Shown piece after piece: positions 45,015 to 56,173 of a stretch of DNA of 64,000 nt. Positions within the stretch are counted from its first letter, which is position 1; each line of letters begins with the position of its first letter. Both the position numbers and the translations under genes were made by a program. The notes below the pieces were generated by a model. It saw only the letters and a list, made by a program, of their open reading frames with translations. It had not been told where the DNA came from and searched no databases. Where the stretch lies: positions 2,004,001-2,068,000 of the forward strand of contig NC_092603.1 of assembly GCF_047663525.1 (NCBI RefSeq), written 5' to 3'. Source of the stretch: Anas platyrhynchos. Its lineage: Eukaryota; Chordata; Aves; Anseriformes; Anatidae.

Positions 45015-46297
45015 ACCTCTCCTTGGTGTTGGTCCTGGGAGTCATAGCCGGGAGGAACCAAAGCACCAACTGCCCCTTGGTTCTCCATCTGTTGCCTGGC
45101 ACCCCCTTTTCCCATCTGGGTCATTGTCCTGCCCTGGGCTAGACAGGGTAATGACCCAGCTGGGACAAGGGGATCCCCAAGAGCTTCCATCCTCCCATCA
45201 CACAGGCTCGGTTGAGGTTCTGCCTGCAGGGGGGGCATCACCAGCTTTTTGAAGTCCTCCAAGAAGAGGCAGCACATGGCGTCAACCTTAAAGCTGTCCA
45301 TCAGCTCCTTTCAAGCCACCTCCATGTCCCATATTTCCCTTCCACCACCCAAGGTGTTCCCGTGGCTGTTTTATTTTCCACTGCTCAGGGCAGGGTTCAG
45401 CCAGAAATGGGCTTGCAGGAGCCATGGGTCCACCCCAGCTTCACCAACCCTCAGCAATCAATAACAATCCTGCACTCCCAGAAAACCAGTGCCACTTTTT
45501 GCACCTTGTTTAAAAGCAAGCAGGGAAACAAGCTGACATTCTCGAGCCAAATTCATTGTGGTGTGTTTTAAACATCGCAGCATTAAAATCAGGAGTAGAC
45601 ACAGTGCAGAAACAGGGGAAGGAAATGCGTTCGGAAGACACTGCATCCAACAGAAGCAGGTGATCCAAACAGACCAAACCTCAGTGAGAGGGAGCCTCCG
45701 TGGCTGCAGGACTCCCTTGGCCTCTTCGAAGGTTTAACTATATGAAGGTGGGAAGCTAAGAATAGGTTTTGAACCCAGCTACACAATGAGGAGACACAGA
45801 TGCTCTCCTCCAGCTGGTTCTCAATGCCAAGCTGAGTGGTCTCCACACCCAACCACCCATCTTCATGCACGTGGCGTCTCACCATCCTAAAATCCCATCA
45901 TCCTTCATCCCATTGAGATCCCACCATCCTCACACCCCATCCTCTTTAATCCCAGCAGGGTCCCATCATCCCAAAACCCCATTGTCCTCCACTCCAGTGG
46001 GGATCCACCACCACAAACCCCATCCACCTTCACCCCAGTGGGGTCTCAGCATCTCCAAAACCCCATCATCCTCCATTCCACTGGGCTCTCACCAATCCCA
46101 AACCTCAAAACCCTCCACCCACTGCTGTCCTACCATCCTCTCAGCCAATTATCCTACATCCCACTGGGCTCCCACCATCCCCAAAGCCATCCCAGGGCCA
46201 GGGACTGACTGACCAACACGTTCCCTAAGCGCTACGAGAAGCTATGCCATGACCACCAGCTGCATGACTGGTCCTCCTCAATTCACAGATGTAATCT
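45015..46297 (-). pseudogene. Zinc-finger locus flank with possible RING remnant, F-G spacer
   Basis: Near-copy of 30598-31880. The minus-strand segment at 45215-45301 reads MDSFKVDAMCCLFLEDFKKL. The CCATCC-rich array is at 45875-46200. No coding frame is convincing elsewhere. Confidence 0.4.
45875..46200. repeat. CCATCC/CCCCA-rich imperfect tandem repeat
   Basis: Copy of 31455-31780 with small differences. Confidence 0.55.
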
Positions 46298-46670
46298 TCA
46301 GAGGGTTGTTTGGGAAGAACAGTAAAAGTTAGGCTCCACATGGCTTTTCTGGTGGAGGAGGAGGGCTGAGGGTACAGTGAAGCCCATCCCGCAGTCAGGG
46401 CACTGATGGGGTTTCCCTACCAAGTGCTTTTTCCAATGTTGGTTGAACACCGAGCTTTCAGAGAAGGCGTCCCCACAGTCAGAGCAGGGATAAGGGGGTT
46501 GTCCCCGGTGAGTCCTGAGGTGGGCTAAGTAGACTGAATTCTTTGCAAGGCTATACTGCACTGGGGACATTTATAGGTCACCCAGCCTGCCCGCTGGCAG
46601 GACAGAGCAAGAAGCTGAGAATTCCTTGGCTTGGTGTAAGCACTGCTCTGCAACAATTGAAACATCAGCA
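46298..46670 (-). pseudogene. C2H2 zinc-finger remnant, copy 3
   Basis: The minus strand keeps two C2H2 fingers (YPCSDCGDAFSESSVFNQHW and HQCPDCGMGFTVPSALLLHQ, each with its final histidine) joined by LVGKP. It is nearly the same as 31880-32253 and equally lacks other domains. Confidence 0.7.
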
Positions 46671-46757
46671 TGTTATCAGCACTCTTCTCATCCTAAGCCA
46701 AAACATAGCATTCTACCAGCTACAAGGAGGAAAATTAACTCTATCCTAATTGAAACC

Positions 46758-47138
46758 AGGACAGGATTTCATGATGACATCAGCCAGTTTTCTTAGTACT
46801 CTGGGATGAATCCCATCAGGCCCTATAGTCTCCACCTGTAGGAGCAAATTGCATGCTAATTCAGGATTTGCTGGGAGTTTGTCATTCCTGCTCTCACGGT
46901 CCTCCAGCTCAGGGTAACTGGGGTCACAGAGCCCATTGTCAGTGTTGAAGACAAAGGCAAAAAAAGCATTAAACATGTCCCTGTTTGTGAGGAGACCATC
47001 CCCATCAAGTAAAGGACCACTGTTTTCTCCATTTCTACTTTTGCTGTTTAGATATTTTATAAAACTCAGTTTTATTTCCCCCAAAAGTTCTGTCAAGCTT
47101 CAACTCAAACTGAGCTTTAGCCATATGAATTCACCCTG
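46758..47138 (-). mobile_element. CR1 LINE RT fragment, reverse orientation
   Basis: Copy of 32340-32720 ([28 protein letters not shown]). Confidence 0.8.
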
Positions 47139-47779
47139 ATAAGGATTAGGGCAGCAGATTCTGAGGCATCACATAGTTCCTTAAAGAACAGTTCATCCAT
47201 GTCATCATCCTAGCTGCATGCAGAAGCTGTCCCTCTGGTCCTTGGAAGCCATTTCCACACCAAAGTCTCCACAGTGCTGCAGAAGGGCTTTGCTTGCCAG
47301 AGGGCAAAAGGTCTGCCCATTTCTGCCTCCACTGGGATGGACAGAGCCGGGAGTGGGGCTGGCTCTTTGTCCCCACCACCCTGGGAAAAGGGTGGCACTG
47401 AGATGCTCGGCAGCCAGCTGTGCCTCTTTCCCTGCAGCCTCCGATGTCGCTCTGCCCTGCAGCATCTTGCACCCATCCCCCAAGGGTCAGGGCTCCTCCC
47501 AGATGTTTACTGCAGGCAAGAGCTGAGCACAGGTCGGTGAAGTCACGTGTAGCCTTCTAGTTCCTGCAGCTATGACGGGTGCTGTGAGGGGCGACTATTT
47601 TGGTGAGACTGCCTTGGAGAAGAACACCTGGGGCTGCCTTCTGTGTCCCCCAGCCCATGATAAGCGCAGGCTCGGTGCCCTGCCCAAGGCGCTGCTGGCC
47701 GTGGCTCCCTGTGCCCAGGCCTGCAGCCCCTCAGTACCTTACTCTTCTACCCCCAGATCCTGCTCCCGCTGCAGCACAG
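47139..47779 (+). promoter_or_regulatory. Conserved 5' flank of gene G (second-position type)
   Basis: Nearly the same as the flank of gene E. Confidence 0.35.
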
Positions 47780-50700
47780 ATGGGGCTCCCCTGGGGTTGC
47801 GGCCGCCCCAGCCTCACCGGCCATGCCAGCGGCTTCCTGACTTCCCTCATCACTCTGCACCTTCTCCAGCTGGGCTCAGGTAGGATCCTGCAGGGATGCT
47901 GGGGGCTCTCGCCCCTGTGCATGCAGATGTGCTGCCATAGGGCAGGGGAGAAGCTCCAGGGTAGGGGGACCAGAGCCCATAGCTCGGTCCCTGCTGGGTT
48001 TCACTTTCCCTTTGGTTCTTTCACACAATATGGGCGCTGCCTTGACTGCCATTTTTGGCATCTTCTTCTCCTGCCCGAATGCTGCAGAGAGGGCTCCCAC
48101 TCCCAGCACACCTCCTTCTCCTGCACGTCCTCCCTCTCCCTCTCCTGTTTCCCGGGTGGTTTCCCATGAGACACGGGGGACGCAGCACGCACCAACTCAC
48201 ACACCAACTCACGCCCTTTGTCACTCACAGCCCCTAAATTTACAATGGCAAAATCTCACCACCTCTCTGTGCCCTTCTCCATTGCCCAGCCCAGCTCACA
48301 GTGGTGGGACCAGGCCACTCTGTCACTGCCACCGTGGGGCAGGATGTCGTGCTGCCCTGCCACTTGTCCCCTCAACACGATGCTCGCACCTTGGAGGTCA
48401 GGTGGATCCGGGCCAAGTTCTCTAAGACAGTGCACCACTACCGCAATGGAGAGGACCTGTACGGGGAGCAGATGGGGGCATATGCCGGGAGGACAGAGTT
48501 GGCCAGGGATGGTCTCTCTGCTGGAAGCCTGCACTTGCGAATCACGGGGCTGAGACCCTCTGATGATGGCCAGTACGTCTGCACTGTGAGAGATGCTCAT
48601 GTTTATGACGAAGCCATTGTGGAGCTGGAGGTGGCAGGTTAGTGGCTGGGTTGAGGCATTCAAGGGATGGTGCAGGTGTCCCCGGGTCTGTGTGTCCCAC
48701 CCAGGACCCGGTCCCATATTCATGGCCATCTACGTGGCCTTGCAAACAGTAGAGTGTGATGAGGCTTCTCCTCTGTCAGTGAGCACTTGTCCACCAAGAA
48801 GTACACCTGTGCCCTTGCAGGCTTTTTATTGAGAGAGAGCTGCTTGAATGCAATGATTTAATTCAGTCTCAGGGACCCTATTTGAACTCCATCCCCATGG
48901 TGTTGTGTGGACAATGGGCACAGGTTGCTGAGCAGGTCCTTCAGCTGTGCCAACAATAGGTGCGGGTTAGGGGTGAGAGTGGCTCCGTGGAGTGCCCGGT
49001 CCCTGAGCCCCTGTGACCATGGCTGTCCTGGGCTGTGTCTGGCATGGGAGCTGATGGGGTCTTTGCCTTGAAATGAATCCCTCCCGAAGCGCAGCCCCAG
49101 CCACGTGCTCTTTCCCCAGCCACAGGCACTGACCCCCACCTCTCCCTGGGAGGCTACGAGGCCGGAGGCGTCCGGGTGCTGTGTCGATCGGCCGGCTGGT
49201 ACCCGCTGCCGCAGCTGCTGTGGAGGGATGCTCGCGGCAGCACCTGCCCTCGGTCTCCCAGACACATTCCCAGGACCAGGAGGGGCTCTTTGAAATCGAA
49301 GGCGCCGTCATCATGACCGGGAGCGTGGAGGGGCCCTTGTCCTGCGTGGTCAGGAAAAGCCGCCTCCAGGAGGAACGGGAATCATCCCTGAACATTGCAG
49401 GTACAAATGGCACAGCCAGGGTGAGGTGTTCCTGGCCCCTGCACTTGTCCTGACCCAGGAGAAGTTTGGGTCTTGCTCTTCTAACCCCAGCCATGTAAAT
49501 ACAGCCCTTTTCCTTTTGCCTTTTTTCAGCTCCCTTTTTCATAAACGCCCAGCCCTTGATAGTGGTTCTGGTCCTGGTCCTGGTGTTTTTGGCTGTGTCC
49601 ATTGGCCTCGGTGTTTATCTCTTTCGAAAGCAAGGTAAGCTGGCAGCACAGGGTTGGAGCGCAGGGAGGTGTTCTGCAGGGACCCCCCTGGGTCTGGAGC
49701 GGGGCTGAGCCCTGGCCCAGGGAGGTGCATAGGAGGAGGAAGGGAATGTTCTCCTGGGGATGCCAAAGGCCTTCGGATCCTCTTGGGTGGGAGGCCAGGG
49801 AGCATGGCTGCAGCGTGGGGCTGGTGGCAAGGCGCAGCCCCCCTGCACATGTTCCCACCCAGCAACCAAGCTGCTCTGCTCACCACCTGTTCCTTCGCCT
49901 TTGCTTTTCAGAGGCACAGAGCTGAGAGCTGGGAGAGTCCTTGCAGTCCCTGCCCCCAGCCCCTGGGGAAGTGGTGTCCCTGCGGGAGGGCCTGGTCTGG
50001 GTGGGCTCTGGGGGCTTGTGTGCTGGTGGCTCGGGGGTGCTGGAGGAGCAGCTGGAGCCTGGGGTGGGAGTGGGGAGTGCTGGGGCTGGGGCTGCCCTGG
50101 GAAGGGGACACGGCTGGGATGGCTGAAAGGAACGGGGATCAAGGTGGGGACGGGGAGCGAGCTGCGGGGCTGTCCCACTCTGCACTGACGCTTCTGGGAC
50201 AGGGACGTCCTCCACCCGTCCCCATTCACTTCCCTTTTTGTTTTGGTGGCATGGTGCAGAGAGCTGCACAAGTGTCTGTCCTTACTGCTACAAGTCTTGT
50301 AAAAGCTGTGCCTCGGTCCTTGTTAGTCTGGTCCCTCTCAATCTGAGAGCAAGACTGTCTGTGCCCACTCACAAGGGCAAAGAAATTTGTGGTCTAGCCA
50401 TAGAATTAGCCAAGAAATTTGAAGCACTCTTCTCTGAACATGCATTGCGTTTGCTTTCCTTTTCCAGTGAGAAAAGATGCAAAGATTGGTAAGATTCCCT
50501 TCATAACCTTTCCTTCATAAACTTGGCTTCTTTCCATGGCAGCAGCCATGGGCTGAGCAGCTCCCCTCTCTCATGCCTTGCTTTTGTCTTCCTTTTCCAG
50601 TGGAACAAGCTGCAGAGCTGGGTGAGTGTCACAGAGCTTGGCCTGCATGACATCTCAGTCGAGATGAGTGAGTCGGTCTTCCCCCCCCCCACAACTGAAG

Positions 50701-51905
50701 GAATTCGGGGTCTTTGGTTTGTAGCAGTCATTGATGAGAAGTAGACTCTATTCATCCATGAATTGCTTTTCTCTTTCGTTTGTAGATGAACAAGCTGCAG
50801 AGCTGGGTAAGTCTCGCTCTCCAAATAGAAAAGAAAAAAAAATACTGTGTCTTCTACTTATATTTTCCTTTTCTCTTTCATTTGTAGAGAAACAAGCTGC
50901 AGAGCTGGGTAAGTCTCCCGGTGTTCAGACCCAAGGGCAACACCAAGGCGATGTGCAGGGGAGGGTGGGCAGCTGGGACAGAGCAGCCCAGGGCTGGCCC
51001 CTCACCCTGCCCACACCCACTGGGCACCAGCCCTGGGCTGTGACCAGCTCTCCTCTCTCCTTCCAGCATGGAGAAAGTTCCTGCTGCCTCACAATACAGG
51101 TAGGTGTGCATTGGGTTGCCCTCTACGGGGCTTCTCCTGCCCTTGCTGGGGCATGTTCATGAGCCCAGAGGTGCCCCATCTCCTGCCCCGTGGGGCAGCT
51201 CCTGGCCCCGAGCTGGGGAAAGCCTGCCCAGGGCTGAGCTCTGCCCCTAATGGCCTGGCTCCTTCTGTCCCTGCAGTGAAGGTGACCCTGGATCCGGACA
51301 CGGCTCATCCCTGGCTTGTTGTGTCTCGGGACAACAGCAGTGTGAGACGGGAGCGTAAACGGCAGCAGGTTCCTGACACACCAGAGAGATTTGACCGTTG
51401 GTTGTGCGTGCTAGGCCGTGAGGAGTTCATAGAGGGGAGGCACTGCTGGTTGGTGGAGGTGGAGGGAGAGCAGCTACAGTATTCAGGATGGGGTGTGGGG
51501 GTGGCCAGGGCTTCTATGGAGAGAAAGAAGTGGATCAACATAATCCCTGAAGAAGGGATCTGGGCTGTGCTGTACTATAACGGGCAGCTCAAGTCTCTCA
51601 CATCTCCTCCCACCCCCTTGTCCCTGTCCCCTGTCCCCACAAGGATCTGGGTCTGTCTGGACTGTACCCAGGGGCAGGTGTCTTTTATCAACACTGACAA
51701 TGGGGTCCAGATCTTCACTTTCACAAGAGCCTCCTTCAATGGGGAGAGCATCCGCCCCTGGTTCTGGCTGGGGACAGAGGGAATACAGCTGTGCCTGAGG
51801 GACAGCATGCCCAAAACCCTGTCCCCAGCCCTGGGGACGTCCTGTCCTTCTCCATACATTCCTGCATCACCTCTCCTTGGTCCTTCAGGAGCACCACAAG
51901 AATGA
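47780..51905 (+). pseudogene. Gene G: butyrophilin-like, IgC frameshift, long tail
   Basis: Predicted exons are 47780-47879 (signal), 48290-48637 (IgV), 49126-49400 (IgC, 275 bp, frameshifted as in D and E), 49530-49634 (TM), 49912-49932 (first heptad, GA donor and in-frame TGA), heptads 50467-50487 (VRKDAKI), 50601-50621 (VEQAAEL), 50786-50806 (DEQAAEL) and 50888-50908 (EKQAAEL), then 51067-51099 and 51277-51905 (B30.2, open). The front half matches E without visible change. From about 50160 on it follows the long-tail sequence of A, B and H, so G is a recombinant. The heptad corresponding to EEKVARL of gene A is missing. Confidence 0.8.
47998..48015 (+). promoter_or_regulatory. Half-altered ISRE-like site in intron 1 of gene G
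   Basis: GTTTCACTTTCCCTTTGG, identical to gene E. Confidence 0.3.
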
Positions 51906-52315
51906 GGGGCAGTGGGGCCAGGGGCTGCCCCAGGCTCCTCCCTGCTGCTGGAGGAGGGCTGGGATGCTGCAAGCAGGGGCCAGGCCCCTTGCAGCCCCTG
52001 GGCTCTGCCCTGCACGCGGCTCCTGTGCTGGGGCACAAGCCCTGCTGGCACCCACGGGTCTCACCCTGCCTCTGAGCCCCAGCGGGCAACACAGCAACTC
52101 TCCACGCTCCTCTCCCCTCTGCTTGCACTGCTTGCAGACCCCAGGGCAAGGGATGTGGTCACCGTGTGCTGCCAGCCATTGCAGGCCTCCTTTGCCTCCT
52201 AGTTTGGGGTTGATCCTTTCTCTGTGCCTGGTGCTGAGCATGAGCAGCCTGTGGGGGCTCTTTGTTCCCTCCTCTGGAGCACATCTATGCAAGATGCAGC
52301 AGCAGGACTGTGTCA

Positions 52316-52321
52316 AATAAA
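52316..52321 (+). terminator. Polyadenylation signal of gene G
   Basis: AATAAA about 410 bases after the stop. Confidence 0.65.
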
Positions 52322-52521
52322 GTTTTGTACAGGAAGATGGAGTCTGGCAGTGGCATTTCCTGGGTGCTTTGTGTCCTGAGGCCTTGCTGCCTGGGAAGGC
52401 GTCTTGCAGCAGACCGTCTCCTCACACGCCTTGCCCTGCAGAGCCTTCGCCCTCCTCGTAGCACTCCCTTGGAGGCCAAGGCCGCCGGCCTCCAGCTGGG
52501 GTCCTGCGCCTCTCCACTCAC

Positions 52522-52806
52522 TCCAGTCCTCTGGGAGAGGCTCCTGCAGGCTGATGTGCTGCACCGAGTACGTGTAGGTGTCGCCTGCCACCGGGGCCAC
52601 CAGCAGGGACACCTGCGTCTGGTAGGTCCAGTCGCCATTGGGGATGGCAGAGATGGGATTGTAGTCGTCGGGCTCCATGATGTCCCCGTTGTGCAGCCAG
52701 ATGACGGTCACCTCGGGGGGGTAGAAGCCCCAGATGTGGCAGCTGAGGCGCACGGGCACACGGGCGTTCCCTGTCTCCGCGGGGATGATGCAGACTTGGG
52801 GCTGCA
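52522..52806 (-). pseudogene. DMB: DMB-like fragment, copy 5: beta-2 exon only
   Basis: A single open 285-bp beta-2 exon on the minus strand (CHIWGFYPPEVTVIWLHNGD, AIPNGDWTYQTQ, DTYTYSVQH). The second domain cysteine is replaced by tyrosine (DTYTYS for DTYTCS), so the Ig disulphide could not form. TM and tail exons are gone: at about 52476 gene G's 3' flank joins the intron just beside the beta-2 donor. Confidence 0.75.
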
Positions 52807-52854
52807 CTGGAGCAGGGATGGGGATGGGGTCAGTGGTGGACGAGCCCCTTTTCC

Positions 52855-53145
52855 CTGCCATGCGCAACGTCCCCACACAACGTTCCATGAAACGCTCCCG
52901 TGAAATGCTCCCATTCAAAGCTCTAGGCATTGTCCCATGTGATGTCTCGTGTGACATCCCCATGCAATGCCCTGTGCAACGCCCCTGTGCCACTCCCTGC
53001 TAGAGGCATTGCTCTGTGCAACATCCTCTTGCAAAGGGCAATGCAATGTGCTGTTCAGTGCTGCGTGCAACATCCCCCTGTGACGTCCTCACGCAGTGTG
53101 CTCTACAACAACCCCTTGCAATGCCCAGTGCAACATCTTGCCGAG
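52855..53145. repeat. CATGCAA/TGTGCAA minisatellite, copy 5
   Basis: Same array as in the other DMB intron 2 sequences. Confidence 0.7.
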
Positions 53146-53229
53146 GTGATCAGCTCCAGAGCAAAATCTTTCTGCAGTGGAGCAGGGGATCTGACAGGCA
53201 GGGCTATTTTTTTCCAGCATTAGGTCACT

Positions 53230-55133
53230 TGTGGGAGCCGCCAGGACCCAGCAGCCCTTGCGAGGGAGGCTAAAAAGGTGTAGGCAGAGCCAGAAAGGCC
53301 CCGTGCTTGGCTCTTCAAAAGCTGCCCCTGGGAAGCAAGACAACCAGGAACAAGGTGACCAGGATGGGCAAACAGGGCATGGTGCATCAGAAGGGAGTGG
53401 CAGGCAATTCATGCAGGCAGGGCGAGAAGGGAGGGCAGAGCGTTCCCCCCCAGACCATACGAACAACTCCTCTAACGGCGGTCTACCACTAGCTAGGCTG
53501 CAATTGTCCCCACCAGGCACAGTGCTCTCTCTAGCAAGTCTGTACACACCCAGACTGACTGCCCGCTCAAAAATGCACCAGTTCAGGTCTCTGGGTGCAG
53601 GGAGCATCTGAGCCTCTTGCTGCCATCTGTAGGAGGCAGAGAGACTGTGTGTGCGTGAGGTGTGAGCAGGTAGATGACCTGGTCCACCTGGTGGCAGAAC
53701 TCAAGGAGGAGGTGGAGAAGTTGCGGGCTATCAGGGAGTGTGAGCGGGAATTAGAGTGGTGGGGCAAGTCCCTGCGGGGCCTGAAGGAGAGGTACCGGGG
53801 TGAGACACCCCAAATGGGGGTGGACCCCCTCCCCTGTCGCTGTCAAGCAGAGGGAGGGGACCTAGGACTTCAGGAGGAATGGAGACAGGTCCCTGCTCGA
53901 CATCGTAGGCGATGCCCTCCCCAAAAGGCCCCGCCTTCCCAGGTGCCCTTCCACAACAGGTTTGGAGCTCTGGAGCTTGAGAGACCGGGAGCTGAGGAAG
54001 AGGTAGAAAGTGTAGCCAGGAGGATGCCTAGGGTGAGGAAGTCGACTCCACGCCTCAGGACTGCCTCCACCAGGACAGAAAGAAGGGAGATTGCTGTAGG
54101 CGACTCCCTTCTCAGGGGAACAAAGGGCCCTAATTGTCAGCCTGACCCTAGCTGTAGGGAAGTCTGCTTCCTCCCTGGGGCCAGGGTCAAGGAAATTGCC
54201 AGAAAACTTCCCAACCTCGTTTGCCCCTCTGTCTACTATCCTTTTTTGATAGTCCAGGCTGGCAGTGATGACATTGAAGAGAGAAGCCTGAAGGCTATCA
54301 AACAGGACGTTAGGGGACTGGGGCAGTTAGTGGATGGAGCAGGAGTACAGGTGGAGCAGATCTCCACACTGCAGCCCATGGAGGAGCCCCCGGTGCAGGA
54401 GGTGGAAGGGGCCTGGAGGAGGCTGCAGCCCATGGAGAACCCCCACAGAAGCAGGCCCCAGGCCAGAGCCACAGCCCATGGAGAGGAGCCCCGGCAGGAT
54501 CAGGAGGTCTGGAGGAGAGTTGTCATGCATGCACGACCCAGACTGGAACAGTTTGCTCCTGACAGATGTACTCCATACTACAGACCCATACTGGGGCAGT
54601 TGCTGGAGAGCTGCTGCCTGTTGGAAGCCCATGTAGGATAAGTTTGGGAAGGATGGCATCCCATGGGAGGAGTTGTTGACTCGGATGAGGGTAGAAAGCC
54701 CTTGCAAGGAGATCTGGACAGATTGGAGAGCTGGACAATCACCAACTGCATAAAGTTTAACAAAGGCAAGTACCAGGTCCTGCACCTGGGACACAGCAAC
54801 CCTGGCTATATGTGCAGACTGGGTGACGAGATGTTGGAGAGCAGCCCTGCAGAGAGGGATCTGGGGGTTGTGGTTGACAGCAAGCTGAACACGAGCCAGC
54901 AGTGTGCCCTAGCAGCCAGGAGGGCCAACCGTATCCTGGGGTGCATAGAGCACGGCATTGCTAGTCAGTCAAGGGAAATGATTGTCCCACTCTACTCTGC
55001 GCTCTTCAGCCTCACCTCAAGGACTCTGTGCAGTTCTGGCCACCACAGTACAAGAAGGACGTGAAACTATTGGAGAGTGTCCAGAGAAGGGCCACAGAGA
55101 TGGTGAAGGGCCTAGAGGGGAAGATGTATGACT
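53230..55133 (+). mobile_element. CR1 LINE with an open 348-codon ORF1 and RT C-terminus
   Basis: This is the fullest CR1 copy here. From 53595 to 54641 one frame stays open: the coiled coil (CEQVDDLVHLVAELKEEVEK), a proline/arginine linker, then the esterase start (IAVGDSLLRGTKG, CREVCFLPGARVKEIA) and a glutamate-rich end. From 54663 the RT C-terminus follows (KFNKGKYQVLHLGHSNP, LESSPAERDLGVVVDSKL, IVPLYSA). Most of ORF2 is deleted, so the element cannot move by itself. The later GxND and histidine blocks of an SGNH esterase are degenerate (AGSDD) or missing. Confidence 0.8.
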
Positions 55134-55475
55134 TCAGCCAGTTCTCTTAGTACTCTGGGATGAATCCCATCAGGCCCTATAGTCTTGTATGCATTCATCT
55201 GGAGCAGCAAAACCCACACAAATTCGGGGTTTGTTGGGACTTTATCATTCCTGCAGTCACTGTCCTCCAGCTCAGGGCACCTGGAGTCCCACAGCCCAGC
55301 ATCAGTGTTGAAGGCAAAGAAAGCAATAAACATCTCTGTGAATGACCCTGTCTGACCATCCCCATCAAGTAACAGACCAATGCTTTCTTTCATCCTACTT
55401 TTGCTGTTAAGATAGTCTAAAAAAAAAAAAAAAAAAAAAAAGCATTTTATTTCCCCTCACAGTACTGTCCATATT
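55134..55475 (-). mobile_element. CR1 LINE RT fragment, reverse orientation
   Basis: Minus-strand [17 protein letters not shown] and [12 protein letters not shown], matching 1106-1472. A run of about 24 A residues lies at 55418-55441. Confidence 0.75.
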
Positions 55476-56173
55476 GGTCATATGAATGTCCAGTACTGTT
55501 CATACTGGTCATATGAATTTTCTCTCTACAAAAGCAAACAGTACCACTGTAGTCCTTCCATATTGACTGACCTCTCCTCCAGCAGACAAGAAACTTTCCT
55601 TATCCACCTAATCTCTTGAAGAAGGTCCCTGCCCATCTGAGCCAACCTTCTGCCATGTCTGCTTTACTGGAGATGGGAGAGGCACTGGCACTTTGCCTTC
55701 AGCACCCTGGGCAAAGGGTGGCAGCTCTGGGCTCGACACCAAGCTGTGCCCCATTCCCTGCAGCCTCCGATTCTGCTCAGCTCTTCACTGCCATCTCTCC
55801 ACATTTTCCCATTGCTCACAGTTTGATTCCTCCTTGCATGCATGGAGATGAATGAACATAGCCAGTGGCTTTCCCTGGAGGTCTGGAGAGGCCCCTGCTG
55901 GGGACAAGCACCTCGTGCTTGCTAAAGGCAGTGGACTGGGCACCCAGCTGCAATGGGATGGTGGTGCCCGCCCTGCAGAGCTCCCCAGACATTGCCCTAG
56001 GGGCAGAGCTGCTCCAGGAGGGTTATTGCAGCCAGGAACTGGGCAAAGGTTGGGAAAGTTGGGCGTAGCCTTGTACTTTCTGCAGCTCTGCTGAGTGCTG
56101 AAAAGGACATCTAACTTGGCTTGGAGAAAAACCCCTGGGGGGCCACCTGTCCCCTGGGGGACCTCTCTCTCAG
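55476..56173 (+). promoter_or_regulatory. Conserved 5' flank of gene H (first-position type)
   Basis: Similar to 1473-2144. The TACTGGTCATATGAATTT boundary word is partly duplicated at 55468-55519. Confidence 0.4.

Larger units (their letters stand above)
39296..53350. repeat. Tandem segmental duplication, unit 2 (CR1 - F - zinc finger - G - DMB)
   Basis: Second copy of 24880-39295. It differs from unit 1 in having a long-tail gene G and in having lost all DMB exons except beta-2. Boundaries approximate. Confidence 0.8.
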
